In this document: in pieces, positions 10,855 to 23,218 of the stretch
Numbering within the stretch: position 1 is the first letter of the stretch
How the letters are laid out: each line of letters opens with the position of its first letter
Assembly: GCA_040954595.2 (NCBI GenBank)
Contig: CM082577.2
Location: forward strand, 16,492,001-16,556,000
Reading direction: 5' to 3'
Length of the DNA: 64,000 bases
From: Balanoglossus misakiensis
Taxonomy: Eukaryota; Hemichordata
Notes under the pieces: model-generated
The model's input: only the letters and a program-made list of their open reading frames with translations
Told to the model about the DNA's origin: nothing
Databases searched by the model: none
Program-made: the position numbers and the translations under genes

Positions 10855-12018
10855 GGGACCGTTCAGTTTTTACGGCTGGGGCGGCAAAATCCAAGGGGGG
10901 GGGGGGTCACTTTAATTTTGAAGTCCAAAAGAGGGGGGTCATCTGTTTTTTTTAAACGTTTAGGGGGGGGGGTCACATACTTTTGCCACCGAACGTTTGC
11001 TTTTGAGTCGACAAAATTGCAGTTTCGCGCCCTTTATTTTACGAAATTTTCTAATGTGGGAGGCGGACACCACCTCCCACACCCACCCCTTCATTCTCCA
11101 ACACATTTCATTTTTTCCTGGTTTGTCTAGTGTACCAGGGCAGAGATCTTGCCCCCCACCCCACCGATGATAATATTTAAAAAGTAAATACACAAATGAT
11201 GATAATCGTTTAAACCATTTCGCATAACTGAAAGTTTCGCGCTGCATCTTATATATACTAGAAATTTTATAAATGATGCCATGACGAAGATGACGCCAAA
11301 TCTAACTTTGAGAGGAGTGGCAAAAAGTAAAATTGGTCCTCCCAAACATTGAGATAATTTGCTTTTGAGTTCATTAAAATGCAACTTTGAGCTACATATT
11401 TTACACAATTTTCTTATGCGCGAGGGGGACACCCCCTCCCACCCCCTCCATTCTTCGCCACATATCATTTATTCGCTGGTTTGTCTAGTGTACAAGGGCA
11501 GACTTCTTCCCACCCCACCCTGATGCTTCCTTTGAGTGGAGTGGCAAAATTATTTTTTTCCTCCCTAACATTGAGTTAATTTTCTTTTGAGTTCATTAAA
11601 ATGCAACTTTGAGCACCGTATTTTACAAAATTGTCTTATGTGGGAGGGGGATACCCCCTCCCACGCCCACCCCGCCACTTTTCTTATTTTACCAATTCTA
11701 GCAACTATTGTATTGACTTGTTATTTTAATTTGTTCATAGATTTCTTTATTGCAACGATATACTATTATATACTTCACTTGCTTTAAGAAATTTATAATT
11801 GAGGTGTGAGGAGCCTCATTCCTATGATTGCATACAGTGTACATAGGATCAGGACGGCGAATGTTTTCGGCGTTGGGGGGGGGGGGGTCATCATATTTTT
11901 GGGTCTGTCAAAAGGGGGGGGTCATCATTTTTTGGTGCTGGGTGAATAGGGGTGTCGGCCAGATTTTGAAAACCGATGACTCCGCCCCCCCCCCCTGCCG
12001 TAAAAACTGAACGGTCCC
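10855..12018. mobile_element. TWA-target DNA transposon (PIF/Harbinger-like), non-autonomous, 1164 bp
   Basis: The terminal inverted repeats GGGACCGTTCAGTTTTTA / complement are flanked by direct TAA (10852-10854 and 12019-12021). The interior has three tandem variants of a ~200-bp unit containing AAAATGCAACTTTGAGC and a GGGGGACACCCCCTCCCAC palindrome. It also holds at least five G7-G14 runs followed by TCA. No transposase is seen. A relative with the same interior motifs is at 58727-59834. Confidence 0.82.
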
Positions 12019-13130
12019 TAAATGCCATTACTATAAAAAGATAAATTTAGGTAATGTCGAAATCTTCAAAACAATGAGCATACAGAAGTTATCAATAACA
12101 TAGCCCCGTTCTCGCTATGAACGTTTACTACAAAATAAAGGTTTCCTGGAATGTTACAGGGCACTTCAAAGTCTAAAATAAAATTTCGTGAAATATTAAA
12201 TTGATGATCCTGACACGGAATTGCATCACAAAATTATTTATGTCTTTCTTCTCAATGTGAATTAAGGATTACATATGTATCAGCAAATACTTAAACATGT
12301 ACGGTAATGCAGAGAATTATGGTAGATTTCCACACAAACCGCAACAAAATAATATCATACATTCATCCAGTCCTTTACAATGATTTGCAGACAAACTCAC
12401 CAGGGATTAGAGGCCCTGAAACGCAATAAATACTATGCCAATATGCTATGGTAAAGCAAGTGGGGGTTAGATAAAAGCTGCTTTCGGATTACAGTCCTTT
12501 AAAATAGCGAACAATGTCGCTAATAGGAATGTTCTTCATAGACAGGATTAGAAACAATAGAAATTATATGAAATGATCATTCTCATGTGACACAAGACAA
12601 AAAACACATGGCCCATCAGGTTAAATGGAACAAAAGTCACATGGTTGTTAAACATTTCTCCTATTCAACTTTCATACAAGGCTTGACTTGTATTATTCCT
12701 TAGCAACCGTTGCTACGGTAATCAACCAAGTCTCGCGAGATCTCGCAGTGAGCTACAAGTCACCTTTTAGTGTGTAGTGTCTCTTTCACAAACATAACCA
12801 CGTCTGTAAGAACACAGAATATCATCCCATTTGCCATCATTATCGTAGCGTAAGATAGTGCAATCCTGATTGGTTCCATTAGTGTTTGGTTTACCATCTT
12901 TCCAGTTACTGTAGTTTAACTATTGGAACATTGAAACAAATAGGATACTATACGTCGGGGGATTGAACTTGGTATGCGCACTAAAAATAATGTTTGAAGT
13001 CGAAAACCATTGCGTTGATAAAAAAACACAATCGGCTAAAATTGTTTCGTCGATGACTCGTAATTGGTGAGGTAAGCTAGATACATGTAGGTCTATATGC
13101 AGATAGCTCTCTGCGCCTCCATGAACTTAC

Positions 13131-13216
13131 CGGTGATCCATCTATTCACACAAAATCTCCTTCTACTGCCTTATCTTCCAACCCGATCCAAATGTGTTTT
13201 ACCCATCGAGTGTATC
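13131..13216 (-). pseudogene. WIGL exon of the C-type lectin with TGA in place of Trp
   Basis: The reading is YTRWVKHIWIGLEDKAVEGDFV, then TGA, then IDGSP. Family members normally have Trp (TGG) there. The exon is bounded by GTACAG and GTAAGT and joins in phase to the last exon, so the splice sites are intact and the defect is a single TGG-to-TGA change. Confidence 0.7.
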
Positions 13217-13960
13217 CTGTACGAAAATAATTAAACACAATCTTGATTTAATCACATTTGCTGTTTGCATCAGCCCATACCTTCATCCAAAGTTTTGCAA
13301 CAAAATACACCCTTTTCATAAGTCTAGCGCCCTCATGCAGCCATCATGATTTTCAACTCAAAGCAAGGACAATTGGAAAATGCCCTTGATGTGATTGGTC
13401 AACTTTTCCCATCGACCTCGTATTGTATTTTCACTGAATTTTCGAACATACCTTTTTAATAACAAATCTTCTTCGGCGTCATTAACAGTTGCCGAAGTAC
13501 TATTGAATAGTTCACACATGGTCATGGCATCATCAAACGTGTACATATTATACAGGTATGCAAAATAACACCGGGTCCGAAAATGTGTCCATCCCGGTAG
13601 ACAATCTGTACAGAGGTAAGATAGACAAAGTATTATCCAGATGGCATGCTCTATCTAGTGGGTATCCTGCATGGTAGTGGACTGGTTAAATGGTACATGC
13701 AGAAGGTGTCAACACATATTTTAATCATATTGTCATACAAGAGGCAGATAACTGTACATGAACAAGCACACACGTGTTTGTTATACGATAAGGGGGCAAC
13801 CTGGCGTAGTATATTCTGGGTTCGAGAAATATTGAAGATGATTGTCGCAGGTGCAACAGAATTATACAAAGGTACCGTTGGAATTATGTGCACATAGGTC
13901 GACTCACGCCAAGCCACGCACAATTTATTCCAAGTACACAAATGAGAATTAAATACGTAC

Positions 13961-14059
13961 CTGACTGTGTTGGCATGTCATGTATCTGTGTTGACAACTC
14001 TGGGATTGTTTTTGTCAGACGCTGAACATCGGCGCTTTGATTATCCTGAAAGTACCGCC
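13961..14059 (-). CDS. Stalk exon of the C-type lectin
   Basis: The exon encodes RYFQDNQSADVQRLTKTIPE and then LSTQIHDMPTQS, a hydrophilic heptad-like neck between membrane anchor and lectin domain. With acceptor CTGTCAG at 14060 it accepts phase 1 and with donor GTACGT it leaves phase 1, fitting both neighbours. A nearer acceptor at 14046 (CTTTCAG) would be phase 0 and is not compatible with the membrane exon. Confidence 0.65.
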
Positions 14060-14325
14060 CTGACAGCAGTAACAATTCACAACAATCAACTCAAACTGTC
14101 AAATTACATATTCCCAGACATGTACCTCTCACTCGAGAAGTTCATTTAATTTTTGAAGTTATCCCATCACCTACAAATGTTTCAACCCATGCAGTGTTTT
14201 GCTGTATGCTGTACGTGGACACAAGTCCCAATGAACGACAATTTTCGTCAAGGTCTGTATCGACGCAGTTGTTGGGTTAGGTCTATGAATGCTGTTTTGG
14301 GGAACGTCGTTTGTATAGTTGTCTG

Positions 14326-14759
14326 TAGCCCGGAGACACAGGCGTCGATCTAGAATACAACGCCCGGGGACAGTCGACAAATTTCCTGCTGAGCTGAAAG
14401 ATAGTAGCCCTGGCAACGATCAGGGTCGCTTAGTAACGAATGGATAACGAGTGATCTATCAAATGTTGACGGGCGCCAGTGGTTGGATGATATAATTAAC
14501 AAAGCCTGGTTATGAATATTCATACACCTTCAAAACCACTCCCACACCCCGTTGCGGGAATTTCACTCATAGCTCCACCTCTATTTCCTTATTTAGAATG
14601 CGATGATGTCATTTGGTTTACACATTATTACATTGAGTGACCAATTAGCTTACACACAAGATTTACCACCCGTGTCGTTCTGCGCACAGAATTCGGTGCG
14701 TAAATAGAGACTGTCCCCGGGCGTTCCTTTTCCCCTACTACGCCTGTGTCTCCGGGCTA
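14326..14759. mobile_element. MITE with ~54-bp inverted ends and TA borders (434 bp)
   Basis: The ends read TAGCCCGGAGACACAGGCG and its complement GCCTGTGTCTCCGGGCTA, with a further shared block CGCCCGGGGACAGTC. TA at each edge suits a Tc1/mariner-type target duplication. It lies inside the large lectin intron and has no ORF. Confidence 0.75.
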
Positions 14760-15860
14760 AGTTGTCTGCTAAAAGGGGTCACAAAAGCTTACAGGTGTAT
14801 GAGCTCTGGGCACCGTACTCCTCAAGGGATATGATCACTCAGGTCAGCGCAACACCTTAGGCTTTTGTAACTGTGTATTTGAAAATGATAGTTTTCATTT
14901 TTTTGGCATCAATCGTCCGTTCAGATCTCTGCCTCAACAGACTGATTTTAATGGTGGGTGGTGTTTCTAAATAAGAAAGCATTGTGTCTAGTAAGAGGTG
15001 GACCATTTGATTTATGGGGGTGGGTGAGTGGGTTGAGGATTTGGGTAGTCAGCATTTTTTCAGCCACTGCACTATTACACCATTATTTTTTCTATTGCCA
15101 GTCCACCTTTTTTTACATCAGGCATTGCAGAAGAAACTTTCATTTATCTCCGCACCATCTGCCATCACCCCAATCCTCCATCCGCCCCAGAAATCAAATG
15201 GTCGACGAGCAAATGTAGAAGACTGAGCAGATGTTGGGGGTAGATATCTGGGATTCGACCATCGAGAATCGAACGAAAAACCGGCTCTATTTGTGAGAGG
15301 CCCGTTCGGGCCCTCCTTCACGCTATATAATATGTTCTTCCCTTTCCAATAAGAGGACCATTCTTTAACAAGAAATCATGCTTTTCTCAAGAATGGACAT
15401 GATGGAATTACTTTTCCACGATGTGTCTATACATTTGCAATAACGTTTCTGATATGGGTTCTGTTTCAAAGGCATGAAAGTCTGTACATTATTGCATATG
15501 TAGTACAGTATTCCAAGCGGCCCGTGCAATAATAATTCTGGTATTTTTGCGAGCTCATATGCAAATGAGCAACTAACAAAAAATAAGATCCCCAATTTCC
15601 TACACAATCGATCTTATCTCTTAAAGTTTATCACCATGTGTTTCATAATCATTTGTAGTTTGTATATACCTCCATAGAATTTGCGAAAGGTTTTATTTTA
15701 CATCCCAAAAAGCTTATTGTTGTTTTAGTTGTGCGCGCGACAATGTGGTATTTTTTACAGGTGATATGCAAATTAGTAAAAACAAAGACGACCTGTGTCG
15801 GAACTATTTTTTTGTTTGTAAATATTGTCGTCTGCTGCTGTGACGAAACCTTTCTATTCC

Positions 15861-17376
15861 ATGGATGAACAGTATTACGACTGGACAAACTGCATATATG
15901 TTGAAAGTTTAGGGACCGAATTCTATTATCCAGACGAGACAAGTGAAACAAGCCATGATTTATCAGCCTCGGCAAGTACGGTGGAGAAAAATATGAATAT
16001 TTCTAGCCCAGGGTCGTCCCTGCCGACAACATCCAGCGCGAGCGCAAGACCGAGATTCGTCGATTTTACATCGGAGGACGTAAATACTTTCGTAGGAGAC
16101 CACAAAAACAAAAACACCGTGTTGAAAACGAAAAGAGAAGTTGCGGTATTTGAAGAATGGAAGGCGACCATGACAACAGAAAGTCGGGGTTTGATGGAAA
16201 TACCGCCTTCTGACCTCGATCCCCTTCTTGCACGGTTTTTTATCGGCGTTCGGAAAAAGAACGGGGAAGAGTATGAGCCGGACTCGATTTCCAGCTACCA
16301 AAAATCTATCGACAGGTGGCTGCGTGATAACAACTACGGCAAGAGCATAATTCGGGACGAAGAGTTCGCATCAAGTCGTCGTGCCTTAGCAGCAAAACGT
16401 AAACAACTGAAAGGCGCCGGGAAGGGCAACTTGCCAAACAAGGCAGAGCCGGTGTCCGCGGAACAGGAGACGGCGCTACTGAAAGCGGGTCAGCTCGGTG
16501 TTCATTCGGCGGTCGCGTTGTTGAATACTATCTGGCTCAACAACACTAAGCTTTTCGGTCTTCGCGGCAACGATGAACATCATCAAATGGAATGGGGAGA
16601 CGTGACTTTGCAGGAAGATTATCGTGTATAATGAAAGACTCACAAAAACCCGGCGAGGTGAACCAGGCAATACGCGAAGTTTCGCTCCGAAAGCCTATGC
16701 CACCCCTTCCTCTCCTGAAACATGTCCTGTCAGCGTGTACAAGAACTTTGCTTCGCGACGACCCCAGAAAATGAATACCACTTCCGCACCTTTCTATCTT
16801 GGAATCGAGTACGTTCCCTGCACTGTTAACAACGGCATATGGTTTAGAAATCAACGAATGGGCATAAATAAACTCCGATCCCTGATGAAAACGATGTCGA
16901 AAGCAGCGGGACTGACCGGAAAGTTAAGTAACCACAGCGCTAGAAAGGCCTGTGTTCAACGCCTCCTCGACGCTGGAGTCCCACCAAATACAACAGCACA
17001 ACTGAGTGGTCATAAGAATGTATCAAGCCTAAATAGATACGCAGTGCCCAATCAATTCCAACAGCGACAGATGAGCGAGATCCTGACCGGCGCAAAGAAA
17101 AGTTTCGATCCGCGACCGTCTTCAAGTGCCACCGATGTTGACAAAACCACCGCCGACAAGACGTCAACCGATACCAATAATATTGTATCGAGTCAATCTA
17201 ATGTTTCCGTCCTTACAAACAACGTGAGTGCTTTAAATAACACCCCTCAAGTGCACGGTATGTTTGCCAATGCTCAGATTTTTGGCGGAACTTTCAATTT
17301 TAGCTTTAATGTCAACAAGTCACCCATCCCTAAACGTCGACGTATTATTTTCCCTGACTCCGATGACTCAGATTGA
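15861..17376 (+). pseudogene. Crypton-type tyrosine recombinase (DUF3504/KIAA1958-like), frameshifted
   Basis: Two overlapping frames make one protein of about 500 residues. The first (ATG at 15861, open to 16631) has an acidic/Ser-rich N-terminus and a core-binding-like region (RKKNGEEYEPDSISSYQKSI), then WLNNTKLFGLRGNDEHH. The second (about 16624-17376) has the catalytic half: RGEPGNTRSF, SNHSARKACVQRLLDAGV (HxxR-type motif) and SGHKNVSSLNRYAVPN (H..Y nucleophile region). The frames change by one base near 16618-16630. Elements of this family mobilise by tyrosine recombination, and domesticated relatives exist in vertebrates. It lies opposite to the lectin gene, in its intron. The HxxR and Tyr motifs look intact, so only the frameshift marks it as broken; a sequencing error is possible. 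Confidence 0.75.
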
Positions 17377-17716
17377 ACGCAGCTGTAGTTTCGCTCATTT
17401 CGGCGAAATGTAATGCCCATTTGATAAGTTTGGAATGTTCGTTTATTACTTGTTGTTATTTATTGTTCAGTTTAGCTTCGCATTAAATTGTTTATCGAAC
17501 TTTATTTACATGTATTCGTGTTGTGTTTGACTCGACGATGAATGAAAGTGTGTGACCCTGTTATAAATTTGCATATCAATAGCGCTGATGGATTTTAACC
17601 AATGAAACGTGACCAAGTAACTTGGGGCAGATCACAAGTGTTTTGCCTATAGTATCAATCCGCTGCTATTAACCAGGCCGAGAATTTCGCTAAATTGTGG
17701 AACATATGCAATAATA

Positions 17717-17902
17717 ACAGAACGGCACGCCCCCTCGCGGCACTTTGAGGGATACGTATGTTATTTTCACTCGTGAGCCGGTGTATCCTGCTGTATTTTC
17801 ACTCGCTACGCTCGCGAAAATACGGCCGCAGGATACACCGGCTCACTCATGAAAATAACATACGTATCCCTCAAAGTGCCGCGAGGGGGCGTGCCGTTCT
17901 GT
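17717..17902. repeat. Palindromic MITE (~186 bp)
   Basis: A near-perfect inverted repeat from ACAGAACGGCACGCCCCCTC to its complement, with a short centre around TCACTCGCTACGCTCGCGAA. It starts about 340 bp after the Crypton-type ORF, within the lectin intron. No coding capacity. Confidence 0.88.
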
Positions 17903-18024
17903 CATATTTTTCGTAGGTTCATGTTTAAATACCCTTACTTTCGTTTGGAAATTGTAAGCGATCAGTATTGAGGCTATGGTACTCAGCCTATTTTATTTTA
18001 AATGATACTACATGTAGCTCTTAC

Positions 18025-18082
18025 CTGCCATATGTCTGTGTTGACAACTCCGTTACTAGGTCAGAAAGTCTATGCATTTCAG
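18025..18082 (-). CDS. Possible duplicated or alternative lectin stalk exon
   Basis: The segment is bordered by CATACAG and GTAAGA, enters in phase 1 after the membrane exon and reads AEMHRLSDLVTELSTQTYGR. The stretch ELSTQ.. is clearly related to the stalk exon at 13961-14059 (both share GAGTTGTCAACACAGA). It leaves phase 2, which does not fit the next recognised exon, so it needs a further exon or is a decayed duplicate that is skipped. Confidence 0.45.
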
Positions 18083-18867
18083 CTGTATGTTCATGCGTTT
18101 TCGTATCATTAATACCAGTGAAAAGAAGCACGTACACTTTTGACCGTGAGCTTATTATTCTAATTCTTAATACGCCTTTTAGAAAGAATCATACACTAGG
18201 TGTGAGTCTATCTAAAACACACTGGGTGCGGATACCAGGCAATACACTGAGATTGCAATGTACTGAGATTGTCCTTCGGACACAGGGATCTGTGGCTAAT
18301 GTTTTCAATGGTTTGAGAAGCACCTACGCATTTCCCTCGAAGCGCCACCAACGGGAAAGGACACTGCGTTAAGTTTGACCGAGCCCCTTTCATTAAATCT
18401 CAAGCACCATAGACATTATGAGGCGGATGTTGAATTGTTCAATAGGGGATAAAGGTGGCCGACCTTCCCAGTGGCCTTTCAGAAAACTTGCGCTGTGCTG
18501 ACTACAACAGCATACAGACGGTAAGTACTGCCTAAAAATAATTGTCTTCCAATTAAAGAGACAAAGTCGCTCTTTTTAAACCCTTTCTTCGATGTCAAGA
18601 ATTCATTTAATACTGCAAGTCAATTAGTCACCCTAATTATAACCACTAGATGTTTTTGAAGAGGCCATATTGTACATACTTTCTCTTTGCGCCAAAATGA
18701 AATGTTTGATTCGGCTCCCGCGTGATTTGAACAAGCCGCAATGTTCAACTCTGGGACGTGACGATCTACTAATGTTACAGTTACAGTAATCGTATGTTCA
18801 ATGCATGGGTTAAATTGTACCAACAACAAGAACGTTTCCTTCAATAAAGTAAACGACATTTGCCTAC

Positions 18868-19063
18868 CTTTCTGTGTGACCAGAGTGGTGCACACGTCGA
18901 AAATGAGGACAGCGACTATGGCTGTTGATAACACAGCGCCTACACCGACGATAGTTTTGTGCAATCGCGCATGCGGCACACCTCTCGGCGGTTTTTCGGC
19001 AACTCGTGGTTTATGCGCACGTGCTAACTTCGGATGCACCTGCATGTTCTTGGTCGACTGCAT
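18868..19063 (-). CDS. Membrane-anchor exon of the C-type lectin
   Basis: It starts at an ATG at 19063 (MQSTKNMQVHPKLARAHK..), has a basic cytosolic segment of about 35 residues and then one hydrophobic span, and ends QK plus one base before donor GTAGGC. The positive-inside pattern predicts type II orientation. This fits a lectin with extracellular C-terminal CTLD. Confidence 0.65.
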
Positions 19064-19725
19064 CTTTACTGCGCAGACACGTGGAGGTACTTTATTTATT
19101 TAGGTAACAACACGTGATTTTTAAAATGGCTGCTTTTGTTGAACAATTAATTCTCTTCTGGTGTTCCTTACTCGCACTAAGTGATACTCAGCCCCAAATG
19201 GTACAACTTCTATATACTGGCGTGTGAAACATCGCCCAAAGCTGTGAGAGAATTAACAAACCTCGGGTAATCTGACATACATAAAACTAGGATAGTATTG
19301 AGCCTAGACAACTGAGATTATGCCTCACGGGGCATTCCGCAGTGCTTTAGAGTCATTGGCCATTCGGCATGGTTAGTTTAGCCTCACCCAACAATTGTCC
19401 ACGTGATATGAATATAATCGTGTTTTGAGAAAGATTCTGTCCACGAAATGGAGTAGGCCGAAAAAAACAACAGAAATATAGCTGTGTAGGTCAATGAAGT
19501 ACTCAACCTGAAAATTGAAGTATTAATTAAACCATCTCTTATAGTTTGCTCAGGGCAACTTTAGATTTTTCTCTTGAGAACAAAATGGCTCGAGGATCAC
19601 GGTGCAATTTGTCACCATAGCCACAATGTTATTACCGACTATTGAATTTCAGTTCAGACAACATGAGTAGTTGCTGCACCAAGAATACTGAAATATTTTC
19701 AAAGATACAGTAACTGTTCTTTTAA

Positions 19726-20455
19726 GGTGGCATTGCATGAAAAGTTGTGATTTTTTCCAAATTTTACTTTTTTACATAAATCGGTAGGTTTAATACTGAT
19801 CCACATTCTGACAAATGCGTCTTGGCGGAAATGGTGCATAATCACCCAAAAATAGCACTTTTATGAATGAGTCCACAGCTTAAGAAGTAGGTGTCAACAA
19901 TGCAAATGGCCGTTTTTCTCAGTTTGCATTTTCGCTGCTTTTGACAACTTCAGAAGAATTTAGGGTCGCTCTGCGTTGGCCGAATTTGCTCAAATTTTAA
20001 CAGGGGATTGTGTATGACCCATCTAGCAAATCGAATATTTTTAGTCTATAATGTGTCTCTGGCGGGAATAAACTTTGATTCAATGCAACTCACCATGAAT
20101 TTGATCAAATGTTCTTAAAATCTAATGTTCAAACGCTGTTACTCCTCAATGGAAGCAGATAATGCAAAACAAAATTTTCATTTTTTTGCACTTGTACTCT
20201 AGTTCAGAATGACATATTAAGATGCATGATGCATGGTCAACTTTTTTACCTAATTTCAATTGAATGACATAGTATCAAAAAATGGGGTTTTAACCCCAAA
20301 TCGCCACCATTTCCGGGGGTCGATAAAATGTGCAACTCAAACTAAAGTTCAAAAACTCATCTTCCAGAATATTTATGATTTATAGGGGTTTTAACGTTGT
20401 CTTTGATGAGAATTAGGCCTCTGAAAAAGTCCTGATGGTTTCCTGCAATGCCACC
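19726..20455. mobile_element. TAA-target DNA transposon, non-autonomous (730 bp)
   Basis: Ends GGTGGCATTGCA / TGCAATGCCACC with direct TAA at 19723-19725 and 20456-20458. The interior is AT-rich with no ORF. The same target preference as the elements at 10855 and 58727 suggests PIF/Harbinger-type mobilisation, although the ends are unrelated in sequence. Confidence 0.75.
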
Positions 20456-20734
20456 TAAATTTTAATTGGAGACAACTAAACAAATAAAATGGCAGCTGCG
20501 ACAAAGAACTTTAATGTACAGGGACCCCACAGGCTACAAAAGACATATTTGTTCCAACCCAAATCAGAAAATGAAGAAACATTAAGGGACCTAAATCGAT
20601 GTGTTCACCACAGTTATATGAGATTAATTAGAACAAAGGGTTTGTTTGCCTTATATGGCCATTTTACAGTGACAGTATGTGCAATGCATTACTAAATATA
20701 GACTGCAAAAGCTACATTGATGCTTCAGTATCTG

Positions 20735-20740
20735 TTTATT
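20735..20740 (-). promoter_or_regulatory. Polyadenylation signal AATAAA of the micro-exon gene
   Basis: AATAAA on the minus strand, about 165 nt beyond the TGA of the terminal exon, a normal position for 3'-end formation. Confidence 0.55.
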
Positions 20741-20905
20741 ACTTGATTAGTATCGATATGAAAGAATGATTACAAAGTGGTGAAGAAACACTTAATACTT
20801 GTACATAAGCTTAGAACTCTAAATCAACAATATATGGACGTGTTGAATGATACATAGCAGAACTAGATAAAAGTTGGGAGTGTTACGACTCCTCTTCATG
20901 AAATG

Positions 20906-20970
20906 TCATGATGCTTGCAGCATTGATCGGTGTCCTTTCTTCAGGCTTGTTCCAGTTATGGCATTGTAGC
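20906..20970 (-). CDS. Terminal exon of the micro-exon gene
   Basis: Acceptor TTGCTTTTAG at 20971 onward. Phase 1 entry gives Ser (from A+GC) and then [20 protein letters not shown] and TGA. A phase 2 reading is also open (ending in FHEEES), but only phase 1 agrees with every upstream exon. Confidence 0.6.
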
Positions 20971-21494
20971 CTAAAAGCAAATAAAAGTACACATTAAAAT
21001 GTTTGAATTCGTGACACACACACGCAAGCTAAAGTATTTTTGCTGCAGTCCAAAAGTACAGCACAAACAAATTTCGCGAGATCTCGTATAAGCGAGAAAT
21101 CGTATACTAGTTTTTGTGGATATTTTAGGATATTTAGTATGTTTAATTAATTTGTGCTTATATGGCAGCCAAATTTGGTCTAGTCCAACTTATCTTGCTT
21201 GCTATCTATGGGCGTTAACTTACGTTCCATAGTTGACCAATTATCGTGACGAATTTATCAGCCAAACGATAACAAAAAGACTTTTACCAAATTATAAAAA
21301 GTTTGCGTAGGGCAATACACACCTTATTAGTACGGATCTGCAAATAAAGATAAGAAAATTAACACATATCAATTGTTACTCAAGCAAATGTAAATGTATT
21401 AACATGTCAATATGTACACACACATGCACACACACACACACACACATACATACATACATACATACATACATACATACATACATACATACATACA

Positions 21495-21525
<31 letters not shown>

Positions 21526-23187
21526 CTGAAAAAAAATTAAGCAGAGTTTGACTTACTACCGGCACTCCATGTATCTAGAAAGAAAACAACAAAATACATT
21601 TTAGCACGTGTTTCTTTCATGAAAATATTTAAATAAATACACATACAAAAACTCAAAACGAACAAACACAAAAAACACTCAAGATTGTGCGTAATTAGTG
21701 GCTTATTTATGGTGACTTTTATAGAGATAAATTTTCGACAATGTTATCATCTGTTGTGTTTTGGATTTTCATCTGTTATTATACATACATACATACATAC
21801 ATACATACATACATACATACATACATACATACATACATACATACATAACAGAAAAGCTGTACAGTAATACTTACTACCGCCACCCCATGTATCTAGAAAT
21901 AAATAAAACAAAAAATGTATTAATAATATGTTTGTGGTCATGAAAAATTTTAAATTTGTTTATAAGTCAGGTGTTACAGTCAGTATGTAGTGACGGATAG
22001 CAATATTTTGACATTTAACGCCTAAGTGAAGCATGGTTATTATCTTTTCAGATTGCTGTTTTTTGTAGACTGTGTTTGATTACAAGATGATTCATGCTGA
22101 CTAGTGCTTAAAGCATGAGGTTTCCTCTACAGTACCTTACAATGTTACTGTGCGTTGTATGTCATGTTGGTGATCTTCATTTAGGATTTAACATGTATAC
22201 ACACATCAAATACATACACACATAAATACATACACACACATACATACATACAAACAAGATAAATTGTGCAGAGTAATACTTACTACCGCCATTGGTATCT
22301 ACAATGAAAGAACAGAACATAACACTTGTTACTACATGTTTTTGGTCATGTAAATGTGTAAATTCCTGTACGATTCGGGTGTTACTGACAAGTTGTATTG
22401 CCTGATAACAAGAGATTAATATTTGACCAGAAATAAAAGCATGCCTATTGTATGGCCAGCTTGGGCAGTTTTTTGTAGATTGTGTGTAATTAGTAGCTAA
22501 TTTATTTTGACTTTTAAAGAGAGAGAGTTTCCTCTCCAAATATATTAAAATGTTAATATGTGTCATATGTTGCATTTTGGATCTCATTCTATTGTTATCA
22601 TTACATAAATACATATAAGAAAAACTGAACAGAGTAAGACTTACTTCCGCCGCCCCATGTATCTAGGAAGAAAACAACAAAAATGTATATTAGCACATGT
22701 TTGCGGCAGTGAAGATGTTTAAATCAATTTACATATAAACAAAAAAACAAACAAACACACATACATACATACAAGATAAACTGTGCAGAGTAATACTTAC
22801 TACCGCCATTGGTATCTACAATGAGAAAACAGAACATAACGTTTGTTACTACATATTTTTGGACATGTCATTGTTTAAATTTTTGTACATATTCAGGTGT
22901 TACCGACAATATGTATTGACTGATAACAAGAGATTAATATTTGACCAGAAAAAACTGCATGGCTATTGCTTGTTATCATTACATACATACATATAAAAAC
23001 AACTGTGCAGAGTGATACTTACTACCGCCGCCCCATGTATCTAGAACAAAAGCAACAAACATGTATTACTACTTGTTTGTGGTCATGGAAATGTTTACAT
23101 TTCTTTAGAAGTCAGGTAGTACAGTCAATATGTGTTGACAGATAGCGAGGGATTAAAATTTGATGCCAAAGTGAAGCATGGTTATTA

Positions 23188-23218
<31 letters not shown>

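Larger units (their letters stand above)
12767..19063 (-). pseudogene. Type II membrane C-type lectin gene, multi-exon, with lesions
   Basis: Exons in transcript order: 18868-19063 (basic tail plus a ~25-residue hydrophobic anchor, TIVGVGAVLSTAIVAVLIF), 13961-14059 (coiled stalk, ELSTQIHDM), 13452-13605 (CTLD start, DCLPGWTHF..CYF..AMTMC), 13131-13216 (WIGL exon) and 12767-12919 (YSNWKDGKPN, WDD, LC, VC, stop). The first three join in phase 1 with GT..AG borders. All six long-form CTLD cysteines are present. The usual EPN/QPD sugar motif reads KPN, so canonical calcium-dependent sugar binding is doubtful. Two lesions are seen: exon 13452-13605 leaves phase 2 whereas 13131-13216 needs phase 1, and the expected Trp after EGDFV is TGA (13146-13148). 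Hence pseudogene, broken allele or sequence errors. The large intron holds a Crypton-type recombinase and two MITEs. Confidence 0.7.

Noticed and set aside
13646-13941. Overlapping ORFs on both strands at 13.65-13.94 kb
   Set aside because: They lie in the intron between two lectin exons and show no domain or splice-consistent frame.
20906-20970. Alternative phase 2 reading of the terminal micro-exon-gene exon (ending FHEEES)
   Set aside because: Every upstream exon exits in phase 1; only the phase 1 reading joins.
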